Notes: generated by a model from the sequence alone, not told the origin. Shown: positions 15,079 to 25,279, numbered from the stretch's first letter. The stretch: 44,209 bases of DNA from Muribaculaceae bacterium (GCA_022510465.1 JAFLTJ010000011.1:1-44209); one strand, 5' to 3'. A program made the numbers and translations.

Positions 15079-18033
15079 ATGCAAAGTAAAGGAACCTTGG
15101 GAAGTGTTGTCGCCGGAATCATTGCGATTTTTCTGGTGCTGATTTGCTTGTTCTATCTGTCGTTCTCGGTAGTGACCAGTCATTATGAGGACAAGGGAGC
15201 GGAATATGCGATGATGAAAGCCGGTAAGGCAGGCAACAACTCGGATGCTTACCGTGAATCTTATAAATTCTTCATGGACTCAATAGCCCAGGAGGATGTG
15301 TACATGGGATACACGTTTAATGAAGTACAAAAATTGGGAGTAGGATTGGGTCTTGACCTTAAGGGTGGTATGAATGTGACGCTGCAAGTTTCGGTGCCTG
15401 ACATTCTTCGTTCGATGGCTTCCAATCCCGACAATAAGAATCTGAATGGCGCGATAGCCGCAGCCGACTCGGTGGTAAGAGCCACACGCAGTAACGATTA
15501 TGTGTCGATATTCTGCAAAGAATATAAGCGTTTGTATCCCCAAAGTGACCTGTATGAATTATTTAAGAATAATGATTCGTTCAAGAGCAAGGTTAAGCGA
15601 GGCGCCTCGATGGACCAGATAGAAAGCGTGCTCAAGGATGAGGTAAAGGATAACGTTTCGAGCGCCACCAACGTGTTGCGCGCCCGTATTGACCAGTTTG
15701 GTGTGGTAGCCCCGAATATTCAGGAGCTTGAGAAGGATGGTCAGATTCTTTTGGAACTTCCCGGCGTAAAGGAGCATGACCGTGTTCGCGACTTGTTGAA
15801 GTCGTCGGCCAATCTTGAGTTTTATGAGACAATGCCTTACGCACAGTTCCAGGGAGCTCTTCACGAGTTTGACCGCGTGTTGCGAAACGACTCGACCCGC
15901 AACGGCACGGGCCTCTTTGAACTGTTTGTACAGGAGGGAAATCCGTATGACCAAACAGTTGTGGCATCGGCTCTGAAGGCAAATCGCGACTCAATCATGT
16001 CGCTGTTGAAATCTGATGCCGCCAAGAATTTGTTGCCAACAAACGTGAAGCTGGCATGGGAAGTTAAGCCTCAGATTGTTGAGATAAATGATACAACCCG
16101 AGGTAAGACAAAGGCAGAACTCTATCAGCTGATAGCTCTTAAGACGACCAATGGTAAGGCAGCACTTTCGGGTGATGTTGTAAGCTCGGCTTACAGCGAT
16201 TTTGACAATATGCAGGGTGGTAACTATGTGTCGATGACAATGAAGCCGGCAGCGGCAAAGAGCTGGGCACATATTACGGCAAACAATATCGGCAAGCAGG
16301 TTGCAATTGTGCTTGACGACAATGTTTACTCGGCTCCGCGAGTTAACTCTGTGATTGACGGCGGTCGTTCTCAGATAACCGGTAGCTTCACAACCGACGA
16401 GGCAAAAGACTTGGCAAACGTGCTCAAGAGCGGTCAGATGAACGCGAAAGTAGAGATTATCAGCGATACCGTTATCGGTCCGTCACTCGGACAGAAGGCG
16501 ATAGAGGATGGCTTCATGTCGTTTATTATCGCGCTGGTTCTGTTGATGATATTTATGATGGCGTTTTATGGTGTTATCCCCGGACTTACGGCTAACCTCG
16601 GTTTGATTTTCAATATCTTCTTTACCTTTGGTATCTTGGCTTCGTTCCAGGCTGTATTGACACTCTCGGGTATTGCAGGTATCGTGCTCGCGCTCGGTAT
16701 GGCCGTTGACGCCAATGTGCTTATTTTCGAGCGTACAAAGGAGGAACTTCGTGCCGGCAAGAATACGGCAACAGCTATTGCCGACGGTTATTCAAATGCG
16801 TTCTCGGCAATCTTTGACTCTAACCTGACATCAATTATCACCGGTGTTATCCTGCTTCTCTTCGGAACAGGTCCTATCAAGGGTTTTGCTACAACGCTTA
16901 TTATCGGTATCGTTTGCTCATTCTTCACGGCTGTGTATCTGACTCGCTTGGTGTTCATCCTCGGGGCAAAGAAGAAAGCGTTCAAGAATCTGACGTTTAC
17001 AACAGGCTTGTCTCGCAAGATGTTTACCAATACCCACTTCAATTTCCTTGGTAAGCGTAAAGTTGCTTTCGGAATATGTGGTGTGCTTGTGGCTATTATC
17101 GTGGTATCGTTCTTTGTTCGCGGACTTTCTCAGGGTATCGACTTCTCGGGTGGTCGCAACTATGTGGTTCAATTTGACCACTCGGTTAAGACTCATGAGT
17201 TGAAGGATAAGTTGGCTCCGCTGTTCCCGGGTGCCGAGGTGAATGTTATCTCGATAGATGACGACACCAAGGTTAGAATCTCAACCAACTATAAGATTGA
17301 TTCAGACCAGGAAAATGATGATGTGGAGAAAGAAATCACCGGAATTCTGTATAAGGGTCTTGAAAGTGAGCTGAACGGAATGTCGGAAAAAGACTTCTCG
17401 ACAACTAATGAGAATGTCGGTATAATGTCATCGCAAAAGGTTGGACCTACGCTTGCCAATGATATGAAAACCGACGCATACATTGCAGTGGCAATAGCGT
17501 TGGCAGCGATGTTCCTCTATATTCTTGTTCGTTTCCGCAATGTGGCATTCTCGCTTGGAGCACTTGCAGCAGTAGCGTTCACGGCATTTACAATCATTGG
17601 TTTCTACTCGTTGTTCTATGGGGTACTGCCGTTTGCAATGGAGGTAGACCAAACGTTTATAGCGGCGATATTGACCGTAATCGGATATCAGATAAATGAT
17701 ACAGTGGTAGTCTTTGACCGTATGCGTGAGAATATAGCGCTCTATCCCAAACGTAATTTCTATGACTTGATTAATGACTCAATGAACTCAACGTTGGGAA
17801 GAACGGTGATGACCTCGGCATCAACAATGCTTGTGTTGCTGTGTATCTTTATCCTTGGCGGTGACGCTATCCGTTCGTTCATATTCGCTATGATTTGCGG
17901 TGTAGTGGTTGGTACGCTTGCCACAATCTTTATCGCAGCTCCGGTGGCTTATATAACCGATACGCGTCGTGGCGGTAAGATTACAGCAGCGGCAACTGCG
18001 GTCAATACCAAGAACCGTCAGGCAAAGAAGTAA
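15079..18033 (+). CDS. secDF: Protein translocase subunit SecDF (fusion)
   Basis: Uses the proton gradient to pull preproteins through SecYEG. The 984-residue fused form is typical of Bacteroidota. The first helix is at about residues 9-32. The SecD part has LGLDLKGGMNVTLQV near residue 90, a large periplasmic region and the helix-associated motif GMAVDANVLIFERTKEE near 540. The SecF part begins near 655, with GIDFSGGRNYVVQF near 686 and NDTVVVFDRMREN near 872, the matching transmembrane motif. It is monocistronic between its own promoter and a terminator at 18056. Confidence 0.97.
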   Translation: MQSKGTLGSVVAGIIAIFLVLICLFYLSFSVVTSHYEDKGAEYAMMKAGKAGNNSDAYRESYKFFMDSIAQEDVYMGYTFNEVQKLGVGLGLDLKGGMNVTLQVSVPDILRSMASNPDNKNLNGAIAAADSVVRATRSNDYVSIFCKEYKRLYPQSDLYELFKNNDSFKSKVKRGASMDQIESVLKDEVKDNVSSATNVLRARIDQFGVVAPNIQELEKDGQILLELPGVKEHDRVRDLLKSSANLEFYETMPYAQFQGALHEFDRVLRNDSTRNGTGLFELFVQEGNPYDQTVVASALKANRDSIMSLLKSDAAKNLLPTNVKLAWEVKPQIVEINDTTRGKTKAELYQLIALKTTNGKAALSGDVVSSAYSDFDNMQGGNYVSMTMKPAAAKSWAHITANNIGKQVAIVLDDNVYSAPRVNSVIDGGRSQITGSFTTDEAKDLANVLKSGQMNAKVEIISDTVIGPSLGQKAIEDGFMSFIIALVLLMIFMMAFYGVIPGLTANLGLIFNIFFTFGILASFQAVLTLSGIAGIVLALGMAVDANVLIFERTKEELRAGKNTATAIADGYSNAFSAIFDSNLTSIITGVILLLFGTGPIKGFATTLIIGIVCSFFTAVYLTRLVFILGAKKKAFKNLTFTTGLSRKMFTNTHFNFLGKRKVAFGICGVLVAIIVVSFFVRGLSQGIDFSGGRNYVVQFDHSVKTHELKDKLAPLFPGAEVNVISIDDDTKVRISTNYKIDSDQENDDVEKEITGILYKGLESELNGMSEKDFSTTNENVGIMSSQKVGPTLANDMKTDAYIAVAIALAAMFLYILVRFRNVAFSLGALAAVAFTAFTIIGFYSLFYGVLPFAMEVDQTFIAAILTVIGYQINDTVVVFDRMRENIALYPKRNFYDLINDSMNSTLGRTVMTSASTMLVLLCIFILGGDAIRSFIFAMICGVVVGTLATIFIAAPVAYITDTRRGGKITAAATAVNTKNRQAKK

Positions 18034-18055
18034 ACGATTACTGTATACATAACAA

Positions 18056-18090
18056 GAAGGCGAAAGGTTAAAAAAACCTCTCGCCTTTCT
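18056..18090 (+). terminator. Rho-independent terminator after secDF
   Basis: A stem of AAGGCGA and AGGTT (18057-18069) against AACCT and TCGCCTT (18075-18087), interrupted by a small internal mismatch, with an A-rich loop and a trailing TTTCTTT. It lies 23 bases after the secDF stop codon. Confidence 0.75.
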
Positions 18091-18125
18091 TTAATCCATC
18101 TCAAAACAATACAAGAACAGTGACG

Positions 18126-19244
18126 ATGAAGCAAAATGTCTTGATAATACATGATTCGCTGAAGGGTGGCGGAGCCGAACGGGTGCTTTGCACAATATTG
18201 AAATATCTGAATAGGGATAGATTTAATATTACGCTGCTGCTGATATATGGGGAGGGTAATTTCATAAAAGAAATACCCGGCGATATTGAAATTGTGTCAC
18301 TCTTTCCTTCATATAGTGATTTATATACGCGAGTCATAACTCATTTCAAAGGCATCAGGAATATTGTGCGTCGCAATCGTGCTGTTAAGAAATTGAGAGG
18401 AAGGAGTTTTGATACTATTGTCTCTTTTATGGAGGGACCGACGTTGAAGCTTCATTCACAAATACGGGAGCTGGGAGATCTGAATTGTACGTGGGTTCAT
18501 TGCAATCAGATTTTGCATCGTTGGTACAATTTCTGGATTAGTCCCGAAGAGGAAAGAGCCATTTATAAGACTATGGATAGGGTTGCGATGGTTTCGGAAG
18601 GCTCGAAAGAAGCATTTGAAAGTTTGTTTGAAACATCGGCTTATAAGCAAGTGATAGCAAACCCGGTTGACTCGGTGACTGTAAAGACCAAGGCGGGAGA
18701 AAGGATAAAGATGGCTGACGGCGACGTGTTTAAGATAGTTTCGGTTGGCCGCCTTATTCCGGCAAAGCGTCACGATATTTTATTGGAGGCAGTTTCTATC
18801 CTAAAGTCAAAAGGGTATAAAATATCGGTGGATATTCTCGGGATAGGTCCGCTTGAAGAAACATTAAAAACTATGGCTGCCGAGCTGAATGTCAACGATG
18901 TTGTCAATTTTGCCGGTTTTGTGGAGAATCCATATCCATCTATGAAAAATGCCGACGTTTTATGTCTTACATCTGATACAGAAGGATTTCCAATGGTAGT
19001 GGCAGAATCACTAAGCATCGGCACGCCGGTTGTGTCAACCAAAGTAAATGGCGTGACGGAAATGCTGGAGTCGGGTGGTGGTGTCATCACAGGCAACGCG
19101 CCGGAAAATATCGCCTGTGCCATAGAGAGATTGATAAATAATCGGGAAACACTTGAAGAGCTTCGTAAAACGGCCGAGGGCGCTATGTCCCGATTTGATA
19201 TTTCGACAATCATAAAGGAGATAGAATCGTTTATCTCTAAATAA
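18126..19244 (+). CDS. Glycosyltransferase family 4 protein
   Basis: A 372-residue GT-B fold retaining glycosyltransferase. The ATG at 18126 is preferred to the GTG six bases upstream. The N-terminal acceptor domain opens with a glycine-rich loop, LKGGGAERV, at about residues 12-20. The donor domain (about 195-360) has SVGRLIPAKRHD near 206 and the E-x7-E donor site EGFPMVVAE near 284. It probably transfers a sugar in surface polysaccharide or glycolipid assembly; the sugar is unknown. It stands alone after the secDF terminator, with no capsule genes nearby. It looks AT-richer than its neighbours by eye and holds the only GATC in the window outside the first kilobase, both hints of later acquisition (inference). 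Confidence 0.9.
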   Translation: MKQNVLIIHDSLKGGGAERVLCTILKYLNRDRFNITLLLIYGEGNFIKEIPGDIEIVSLFPSYSDLYTRVITHFKGIRNIVRRNRAVKKLRGRSFDTIVSFMEGPTLKLHSQIRELGDLNCTWVHCNQILHRWYNFWISPEEERAIYKTMDRVAMVSEGSKEAFESLFETSAYKQVIANPVDSVTVKTKAGERIKMADGDVFKIVSVGRLIPAKRHDILLEAVSILKSKGYKISVDILGIGPLEETLKTMAAELNVNDVVNFAGFVENPYPSMKNADVLCLTSDTEGFPMVVAESLSIGTPVVSTKVNGVTEMLESGGGVITGNAPENIACAIERLINNRETLEELRKTAEGAMSRFDISTIIKEIESFISK

Positions 19245-19276
19245 TTACGGACCTGGAACACAGTAGGGCCGGCGGG

Positions 19277-20467
19277 TTAGGGGAGGTCGAGGCGGCGTTT
19301 GGAGAAGAATTGCCGGGTTGCGAAGATGTATAAGGCTGAACCTGTGGCTTGCATAGCGGCAACGGCTATGAATGCGGCTGTATAGGATATGTACTGAACA
19401 AAGAAACCGCCGAAAATGATGCCTATTCCCATTCCTAAATCCCATGAAATCAGGATTGAAGAGTTGGCGGTTCCGCGCTGGTCATTGCGTGCTACTTTGA
19501 TGAACATGTTGAGAAATGCCGGGTACATTCGGCCGTTCCCGAGCCCTATCAGCAAAGGAGACAAGTAGAATGAGAACTTTCCGAACTCGGCGGCAAACAG
19601 GGCGTAACCAATCAGGGATATGACGACGCCTCGCGTGCAGCTTTCGACGATGTGCCCTTGGCGTAGTGCCTTGGCGCCTGACAGTCGGGACATTACCAGC
19701 CCGATTGACAGGAGGGCAAAAAAGGCTCCGGTGCCGTTTGTTATTCCGAGCGCTTCCCGGCCAAAGATGGCTACATAATTGGATAGAGCGCCCCAGCATA
19801 GCCCGAATAAAGAGATGTTTATGGCCATAAGCCATGCCCGGGTAAGAAAGAATCGGTCAAGTGAAATTTTCGGTTTACCCGGTATCGGTTGCCGAGCCGG
19901 TAATTGTACTCGCGTTGTAACGATAAATCCCAAGAATGCGAGAATCAACGACAGCCAAAACAGGAGCGTGAAATTGTTGGTGGCGTGATAAATGTAGATT
20001 CCGGCGGTAGGCGCGACTGCCATGGCGAGGTTATTGGATAGCCCGTAGTAGCCGATACCTTCGTTGCGTCGGGCCGAGGGCAGAACGTCAATGGCGACAG
20101 TGGAATTGGCGACGGTTGAGGCTCCGAATGGCAGCCCGTGAATGGTGCGAATAATGGCGAACATCAGCAGGGTGGAGGCTCCGATGTATCCCGCGAAGCA
20201 GATGAAGAACACGAAGAAACAGATTGTCAACACTTTCTTTCGGTTAAATGTATCGACAATGAATCCGCTGAATGGCCTGACGACCAGTGTCGCAATAATG
20301 TATCCCGACAGAACGATGCCGATGATGTCTTTGGGTGTGTTGAATTGAGTGGCAAGGTATATCGGGAGAAGAGGGGTTAGCAGATAGAACGCGAAGAACA
20401 GCAGGAAGTTGGATGTCATCACCTTTATGTATTGGCTGTTCCAGAGGGTATTGTCGGATGGTGCCAT
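19277..20467 (-). CDS. MFS transporter
   Basis: A 396-residue major facilitator protein with about twelve hydrophobic helices. The loop after helix 2 carries an MFS motif A-like sequence, RPFSGFIVDTFNRKK, near residue 62. The family includes drug and sugar efflux permeases; the substrate is not readable. It is monocistronic, convergent with the GT4 gene (32 bases between stops) and divergent from the cell-wall salvage operon. Confidence 0.9.
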   Translation of the reverse strand: MAPSDNTLWNSQYIKVMTSNFLLFFAFYLLTPLLPIYLATQFNTPKDIIGIVLSGYIIATLVVRPFSGFIVDTFNRKKVLTICFFVFFICFAGYIGASTLLMFAIIRTIHGLPFGASTVANSTVAIDVLPSARRNEGIGYYGLSNNLAMAVAPTAGIYIYHATNNFTLLFWLSLILAFLGFIVTTRVQLPARQPIPGKPKISLDRFFLTRAWLMAINISLFGLCWGALSNYVAIFGREALGITNGTGAFFALLSIGLVMSRLSGAKALRQGHIVESCTRGVVISLIGYALFAAEFGKFSFYLSPLLIGLGNGRMYPAFLNMFIKVARNDQRGTANSSILISWDLGMGIGIIFGGFFVQYISYTAAFIAVAAMQATGSALYIFATRQFFSKRRLDLP

Positions 20468-20484
20468 AGCGGTAAAATTATGCG

Positions 20485-20492
20485 CAAAGTTA
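20485..20492 (-). promoter_or_regulatory. Predicted -7 box of the MFS gene
   Basis: On the minus strand TAACTTTG matches TAnnTTTG, 18 bases upstream of the ATG. This implies a leader of only about 10 bases. No clear -33 box is seen. Confidence 0.45.
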
Positions 20493-20731
20493 AGAAACAG
20501 TTTAGATTCACGGGGAACGATTGGGTTAAATTTTAAAGTAAAGCCAAGCCATACCGCCCGAATGAAAGTTTAGGCCGGGCGAGGGGCGGGAAATTGCCCT
20601 ATTGTTAACATTTATTCTTATTTATCGGCTATATTCAGGCTACAATGACTAAAAATCAGTATTTAAAATAAAAATAATGTTTATTTCGGAAAATTACCTT
20701 TTAAAACTTTAGGAATTGGGATTGTTTTTTA

Positions 20732-20739
20732 TATTTTTG
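20732..20739 (+). promoter_or_regulatory. Predicted -7 box of the cell-wall salvage operon
   Basis: TATTTTTG matches the consensus and gives a start near 20746, about 40 bases before the ATG at 20788. The -33 region shows TTTA rather than TTTG. The 320-base gap 20468-20787 otherwise holds the divergent MFS promoter, a weak GCCCG/CGGGC inverted pair (20556-20580) and AT-rich sequence. No gene is seen in it. Confidence 0.5.
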
Positions 20740-20787
20740 TGAAAATTCATTTTGATTAAAAAATCAGTACCATTGAAAACCCGTTTT

Positions 20788-23778
20788 ATGAAAAGAGTAT
20801 GCGCAAGAATGCTATTGGGACTGGCGGTTATGATGACGGTCGGCTCGGTTGCTCAAGCTAAAGTAGAAATTACCTCAGAGCATGAGAAGCGAATCAACGA
20901 GGAGATAGGGTCGCTTATCGGGGCTAATAATCAGATAGGAAAGGTAAAGGTTGACACGATTGTAGTTGACGAGAAGGCCCGGCGAATTGATGTTGAATTT
21001 AGCAAAGAGCTTGCCTATCTGTCGATTGACCGGGAAATGGCCGGCCGTATTGGTGGTATCGTTGCGGCAGAATTGCCCGCGGAGGCATCCCGCTACAAGG
21101 TAAATATTAGTGTTGGCGGATGGCTCTTAGAACAATTGACAACGGTGCCGAAGATAAAAATTAAGGGTCCGACCGAGAAAGACCGTTTTGTACATCACGA
21201 GGAAGGCCCTCGTGCGCCCAAAGGTCTTGACGGTGCCAATATAGCGTTGTGGCAGAGTCACGGTTATTATTATGAACCGTCGCTGAACCGCTGGGAGTGG
21301 CAGCGCGCACGTCTTTTTGAGACGGTAGAGGATTTATATCCACAAAGTTACGTGATACCATATCTGATGCCGATGTTGGAGAATGCAGGTGCTTATGTCA
21401 TGTCGCCTCGCGAACGGGATGTCAAGCGAACCGAAGTGATAGTAGACGGTGACGGAGGCCTTGCATGGAAAGGATACAGCGAAACAGGCGATGGATGGGG
21501 TGATGCCGGCGTTGAGGGCTTTGCCTACCTGAAATCTACATTAGGAGATAATGATAATCCGTTTAAGGCCGGCCGTGCCCGCTGTGTTAAGACGGTGAAG
21601 GGGGGCAAAGGGGAGGCAACAGCAACCTGGAGCGCAATTATGCCCCAAGCCGGCGAATATGCTGTATATGTATCGTATGCATCATTCCCGACGAGTGCCA
21701 AGGATGCACGGTATACAATACACACCACCGGCGGCGACCGTCATGTGACAGTTAATCAGCAGATGGGAGGCGGAACGTGGATTTATTTAGGTCACTATCC
21801 GTTGGCTCAGGGGGAGCAGGCTGTGGTGACACTGTCGAATGTTAGTTCGAAAGCCGGCAGCATAGTCAGTGCCGACGCTGTAAAGATAGGCGGTGGAATG
21901 GGTAATGTAGCCCGATATGTCCAAACAGAGAAAGCCGAAAAAGAAGGGATTGAGGGCAGCCCGATTGTCAGCGGCTATCCGCGCTATACCGAGGGTGCCC
22001 GATATTGGCTACAATGGGCCGGAATGCCCGATAGCGTATACACCCCGAGCGGCAATGTGCAGGATTACAGTGATGATTATCGCAGCCGCGGCTTGTGGGT
22101 AAATTATTTGGCAGGGGGCTCGTCGGTGCTTCCCGGCGCAAAAGGATTGAAGATTCCGGTAGACCTGTCGTTTGCATTTCATACCGATGCCGGAACAACG
22201 CCAAATGATTCGATAATAGGCACGTTGTCAATATATTGTACAACATCCAACGGGAGCAATAAAATGGCGAATGGAACTCCTCGAATTGCGTCACGCCGAT
22301 ATACGGATATTGTGGCCTCACAGATTGTGGCAGATATCAGAGCGAATTACGAGCCTAATTGGACCCGTCGCGCGATGTGGGACCAGAGTTACTTTGAGGC
22401 AAGAGTTCCGGAGGTTCCGGCGATGTTATTAGAGTTGCTCAGCCATCAGAATTTTGCGGATATGCGATATGGCAATGACCCGACGTTCCGCTTCACGGTT
22501 TCACGAGCTATCTATAAGGGTATGTTGAAATTTCTTGCCGAGCGAGATGGCCGACCATATATAGTGCAACCGTTACCGGTTCATGCTTTGGGTATTGTTT
22601 ATGACGGGCATGACGGAGACGCGGCCCAATATACTATGAGTTGGGCGGCTACAGATGATAAGAGCGAGCCGACTGCAGTTCCGACCTACTATGTAGTAAT
22701 GGAGCGCGTTGACGGCGGCGCTTTCAGAGAGGTTTCCCGAGTGAACAGCCCGGAATACAAGATAAAAGTGACAGACAATAAGATACATTCCTACAAGGTC
22801 GTTGCCGGTAACGATGGCGGTATTTCTTTCCCAAGCGAAGTGTTATCGCTCAGGGCGGGTGCCGGGGCCCCGGATGTAGTGATAGTAAACGGTTTTACCC
22901 GTGTATCGGGACCGGATACATTTGATGCCGGAAAGATAGCCGGGTTTAACAGCGAGCGCGACGGCGGTGTGCCCGATGTGCTGGATATAGGTCATATCGG
23001 CAAGATGTATGAATTCCGTCGCGATATACCGTGGATGGATGACGATGCGGCAGGATTTGGAGCGTCGCGGGCCGATTATGAGGACCGTGTCATAGCCGGA
23101 AATACGCATGATTTTGTGTACACCCACGGTGTATCGATTGCGGCCGCGGGCAAATCGTTTGTGTCGTCGAGCGTGGAGGCTTGGACTAATGCAAAAGCGG
23201 CAAAAGAGCCGATGGTTGCAGACTTGATTCTTGGTAAGCAGAAAGAGATTCAGGTTGGAACAGGTGCTTACGGGACAAAATACAAATGTTTTACCCCCGA
23301 GCTTCAGAAACGAATAACCGACTATACGGCCGCCGGCGGCTCGGTGATGGTCACCGGCTCGTATGTGGCTACCGACATCTGGGATAATCCCTATTCAACC
23401 AAGGAGACTCAGGAAATTGATAAAAAGTTTGCAACAGACGTGCTGGGTTATCATTGGCGCGTTGGGCAGTCCTCGGTAGAGGGAACTGCTTTTGAGGTGC
23501 CATCACGATTTAAAGAGTTTGGCGGCTTGAGACTCAGTTTTTATAACACCAAGAATGCCGATAGCTATGTAGTGGAGTCTCCCGATGGAATTTATGCTGC
23601 AGATTCAGAAAAGGGAGCAACCATAATGCGCTATGGCGAGAACAATATTGTGGCCGGAATTGCGACCGACGCCGGAAACTATCGCACGGTGGTTTTGGGC
23701 TTCCCGTTTGAGTCAATCATGAGCGGGGCCGACCGTAACAGGCTTATGGAACAGATATTACAATTTTTGAATAAATAA
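20788..23778 (+). CDS. Secreted N-acetylmuramoyl-L-alanine amidase-like protein with inserted golvesin-like domain
   Basis: A 996-residue secreted protein. The ATG at 20788 gives a clean signal peptide ending SVAQA; a TTG at 20752 is less likely. Zinc amidase (Amidase_3-like) elements are present in order but widely spaced: H158 in QSHGYYY, E178 in LFETVEDLY, LMPMLENAGAYVMSPRERD, H465 in FAFHTDAG and catalytic-type E549 in PAMLLELL. Between them, about residues 215-372, sits a golvesin/CBM-like beta domain (GYSETGDGWGD to VSADAVKIGG). A fibronectin III-like region (about 600-690) and a glutamine-amidotransferase-like C-terminal domain (about 690-996, GGSVMVTGSYVATD) follow. It probably strips peptides from peptidoglycan in the periplasm or at the surface. 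Databases often name such proteins golvesin-domain or xanthan lyase-like. It is the first gene of the operon. Confidence 0.8.
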   Translation: MKRVCARMLLGLAVMMTVGSVAQAKVEITSEHEKRINEEIGSLIGANNQIGKVKVDTIVVDEKARRIDVEFSKELAYLSIDREMAGRIGGIVAAELPAEASRYKVNISVGGWLLEQLTTVPKIKIKGPTEKDRFVHHEEGPRAPKGLDGANIALWQSHGYYYEPSLNRWEWQRARLFETVEDLYPQSYVIPYLMPMLENAGAYVMSPRERDVKRTEVIVDGDGGLAWKGYSETGDGWGDAGVEGFAYLKSTLGDNDNPFKAGRARCVKTVKGGKGEATATWSAIMPQAGEYAVYVSYASFPTSAKDARYTIHTTGGDRHVTVNQQMGGGTWIYLGHYPLAQGEQAVVTLSNVSSKAGSIVSADAVKIGGGMGNVARYVQTEKAEKEGIEGSPIVSGYPRYTEGARYWLQWAGMPDSVYTPSGNVQDYSDDYRSRGLWVNYLAGGSSVLPGAKGLKIPVDLSFAFHTDAGTTPNDSIIGTLSIYCTTSNGSNKMANGTPRIASRRYTDIVASQIVADIRANYEPNWTRRAMWDQSYFEARVPEVPAMLLELLSHQNFADMRYGNDPTFRFTVSRAIYKGMLKFLAERDGRPYIVQPLPVHALGIVYDGHDGDAAQYTMSWAATDDKSEPTAVPTYYVVMERVDGGAFREVSRVNSPEYKIKVTDNKIHSYKVVAGNDGGISFPSEVLSLRAGAGAPDVVIVNGFTRVSGPDTFDAGKIAGFNSERDGGVPDVLDIGHIGKMYEFRRDIPWMDDDAAGFGASRADYEDRVIAGNTHDFVYTHGVSIAAAGKSFVSSSVEAWTNAKAAKEPMVADLILGKQKEIQVGTGAYGTKYKCFTPELQKRITDYTAAGGSVMVTGSYVATDIWDNPYSTKETQEIDKKFATDVLGYHWRVGQSSVEGTAFEVPSRFKEFGGLRLSFYNTKNADSYVVESPDGIYAADSEKGATIMRYGENNIVAGIATDAGNYRTVVLGFPFESIMSGADRNRLMEQILQFLNK

Positions 23779-23797
23779 CATAAAAACAAGAATAAAG

Positions 23798-25270
23798 ATG
23801 AAACCGATGATAGATTGCTTTTTGCCATACGGCACTGCCGAATCGACAGTTGCAACGGTAAACTCTCTGCGAGAGTCGCCCATAGTTGCGTCAGTAACAG
23901 TTATGGTTGCGCCGGGTGTTGAGGCTGCCGATGTTCCTGCGGGTGTAAATGTTGTGGAGATAGACGCGTTGAAGTCGACCGGAACAATGAGGCTGATAGC
24001 CGAGCGTTCGGAGGCTGAATATACTCTGCTATATACGGGGGCGAATCATCTGCGCCCGGGATACTTAGCGTTGGAACGTTTGAGCCGCTTGGCCGCCGAC
24101 ACGGATGCGGCGATGCTTTATGCCGACTACTATGCCGAGACGGCCGATGGCACAATGAAACCGGCTCCGGTCATAGATTATCAGGAAGGGTCGCTCAGGG
24201 ATGATTTTGACTTCGGAACACTACTGTTTATAAACACAAGTAAATTGAAAGAGGCCGCGGCGCAACTCGATGAAGAATATACGGCAGCAGGTCTGTATGC
24301 CCTGCGCCTTGCATTGTCGCGCGTGGGCGAGTTGGTTCATATCAACGAGTACCTGTATAGCGATGTAGAGACCGATAATCGCGCGACGGGGCAGAAGATA
24401 TTTGATTATGTGGACCCGAAGAACCGCGGAGTTCAGATAGAAATGGAGAAAGCGTGCACGGCCCATCTGAAGGCTGTGGGAGCCTATTTGGAGCCGAAAT
24501 TTGAGGATGTGCAGCTTGAGGCAGACGGATTTCCGGTTGAAGCTTCGGTCATAATACCTGTCCGTAACCGAGTTCGCACGATTGCCGACGCCGTAAAGAG
24601 CGCGCTATCACAGGAGGCGCCGTTTGATTATAACGTAATAGTTATAGACAATCATTCGACCGACGGAACTACCGAGGTGTTGGCCGAACTTGCAAATGCC
24701 GACCGGCGGGTTATACACATTATTCCGGAGCGTAACGACCTGGGAATCGGTGGTTGCTGGAATCTCGGAGTGAGAGACGAGCGGTGTGGCAAATTTGCAG
24801 TACAGCTTGACAGTGATGATGTTTACTCGGGAACGGGGACACTTGCCGCGATAGTCAATGCGTTCTACGCCCAGCGATGTGGAATGGTTGTGGGGACTTA
24901 CGAGCTGACCGATATTAATCTCAACACGATACCACCGGGAGTCATAGACCATAAGGAGTGGACTCCGGATAATGGCCGCAATAACGCATTGCGCATCAAC
25001 GGGCTTGGCGCGCCACGAGCGTTCTTCACCCCGATGTTGCGTGAAATAGGGATTCCAAATACGTCATACGGCGAAGATTATGCATTAGGCTTGTTGTTCA
25101 GTCGCCGCCACCGCATAGGCCGTCTTTATGATGTGTTGTATTTCTGCCGTCGGTGGGAGGATAACAGTGACGCAGCTCTTGACCGCGTAAAAATGAACGG
25201 TCACAATCTTTATAAGGACCGTATACGCACGTGGGAAGTTAACGCTCGCCGGGCGATGAATAAGAAATAA
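23798..25270 (+). CDS. Glycosyltransferase family 2 protein with degenerate N-terminal GT2-like half
   Basis: A 490-residue cytoplasmic protein without signal or membrane helices. The C-terminal half (about 245-470) is a GT-A domain: EASVIIPVRNR, IVIDNHSTDGT, and the metal-binding DSDD near residue 338. The first 230 residues look like a second, worn GT-A domain: MIDCFLPYGTAEST, then LYADYY where DxD would be expected. It starts 19 bases after the amidase gene and ends 9 bases before the DUF4922-SpoIID gene, so cotranscription is likely. The acceptor is unknown; context suggests a link to cell-wall sugar handling, but this is inference. Confidence 0.85.
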   Translation: MKPMIDCFLPYGTAESTVATVNSLRESPIVASVTVMVAPGVEAADVPAGVNVVEIDALKSTGTMRLIAERSEAEYTLLYTGANHLRPGYLALERLSRLAADTDAAMLYADYYAETADGTMKPAPVIDYQEGSLRDDFDFGTLLFINTSKLKEAAAQLDEEYTAAGLYALRLALSRVGELVHINEYLYSDVETDNRATGQKIFDYVDPKNRGVQIEMEKACTAHLKAVGAYLEPKFEDVQLEADGFPVEASVIIPVRNRVRTIADAVKSALSQEAPFDYNVIVIDNHSTDGTTEVLAELANADRRVIHIIPERNDLGIGGCWNLGVRDERCGKFAVQLDSDDVYSGTGTLAAIVNAFYAQRCGMVVGTYELTDINLNTIPPGVIDHKEWTPDNGRNNALRINGLGAPRAFFTPMLREIGIPNTSYGEDYALGLLFSRRHRIGRLYDVLYFCRRWEDNSDAALDRVKMNGHNLYKDRIRTWEVNARRAMNKK

Positions 25271-25279
25271 AGGATTCAG

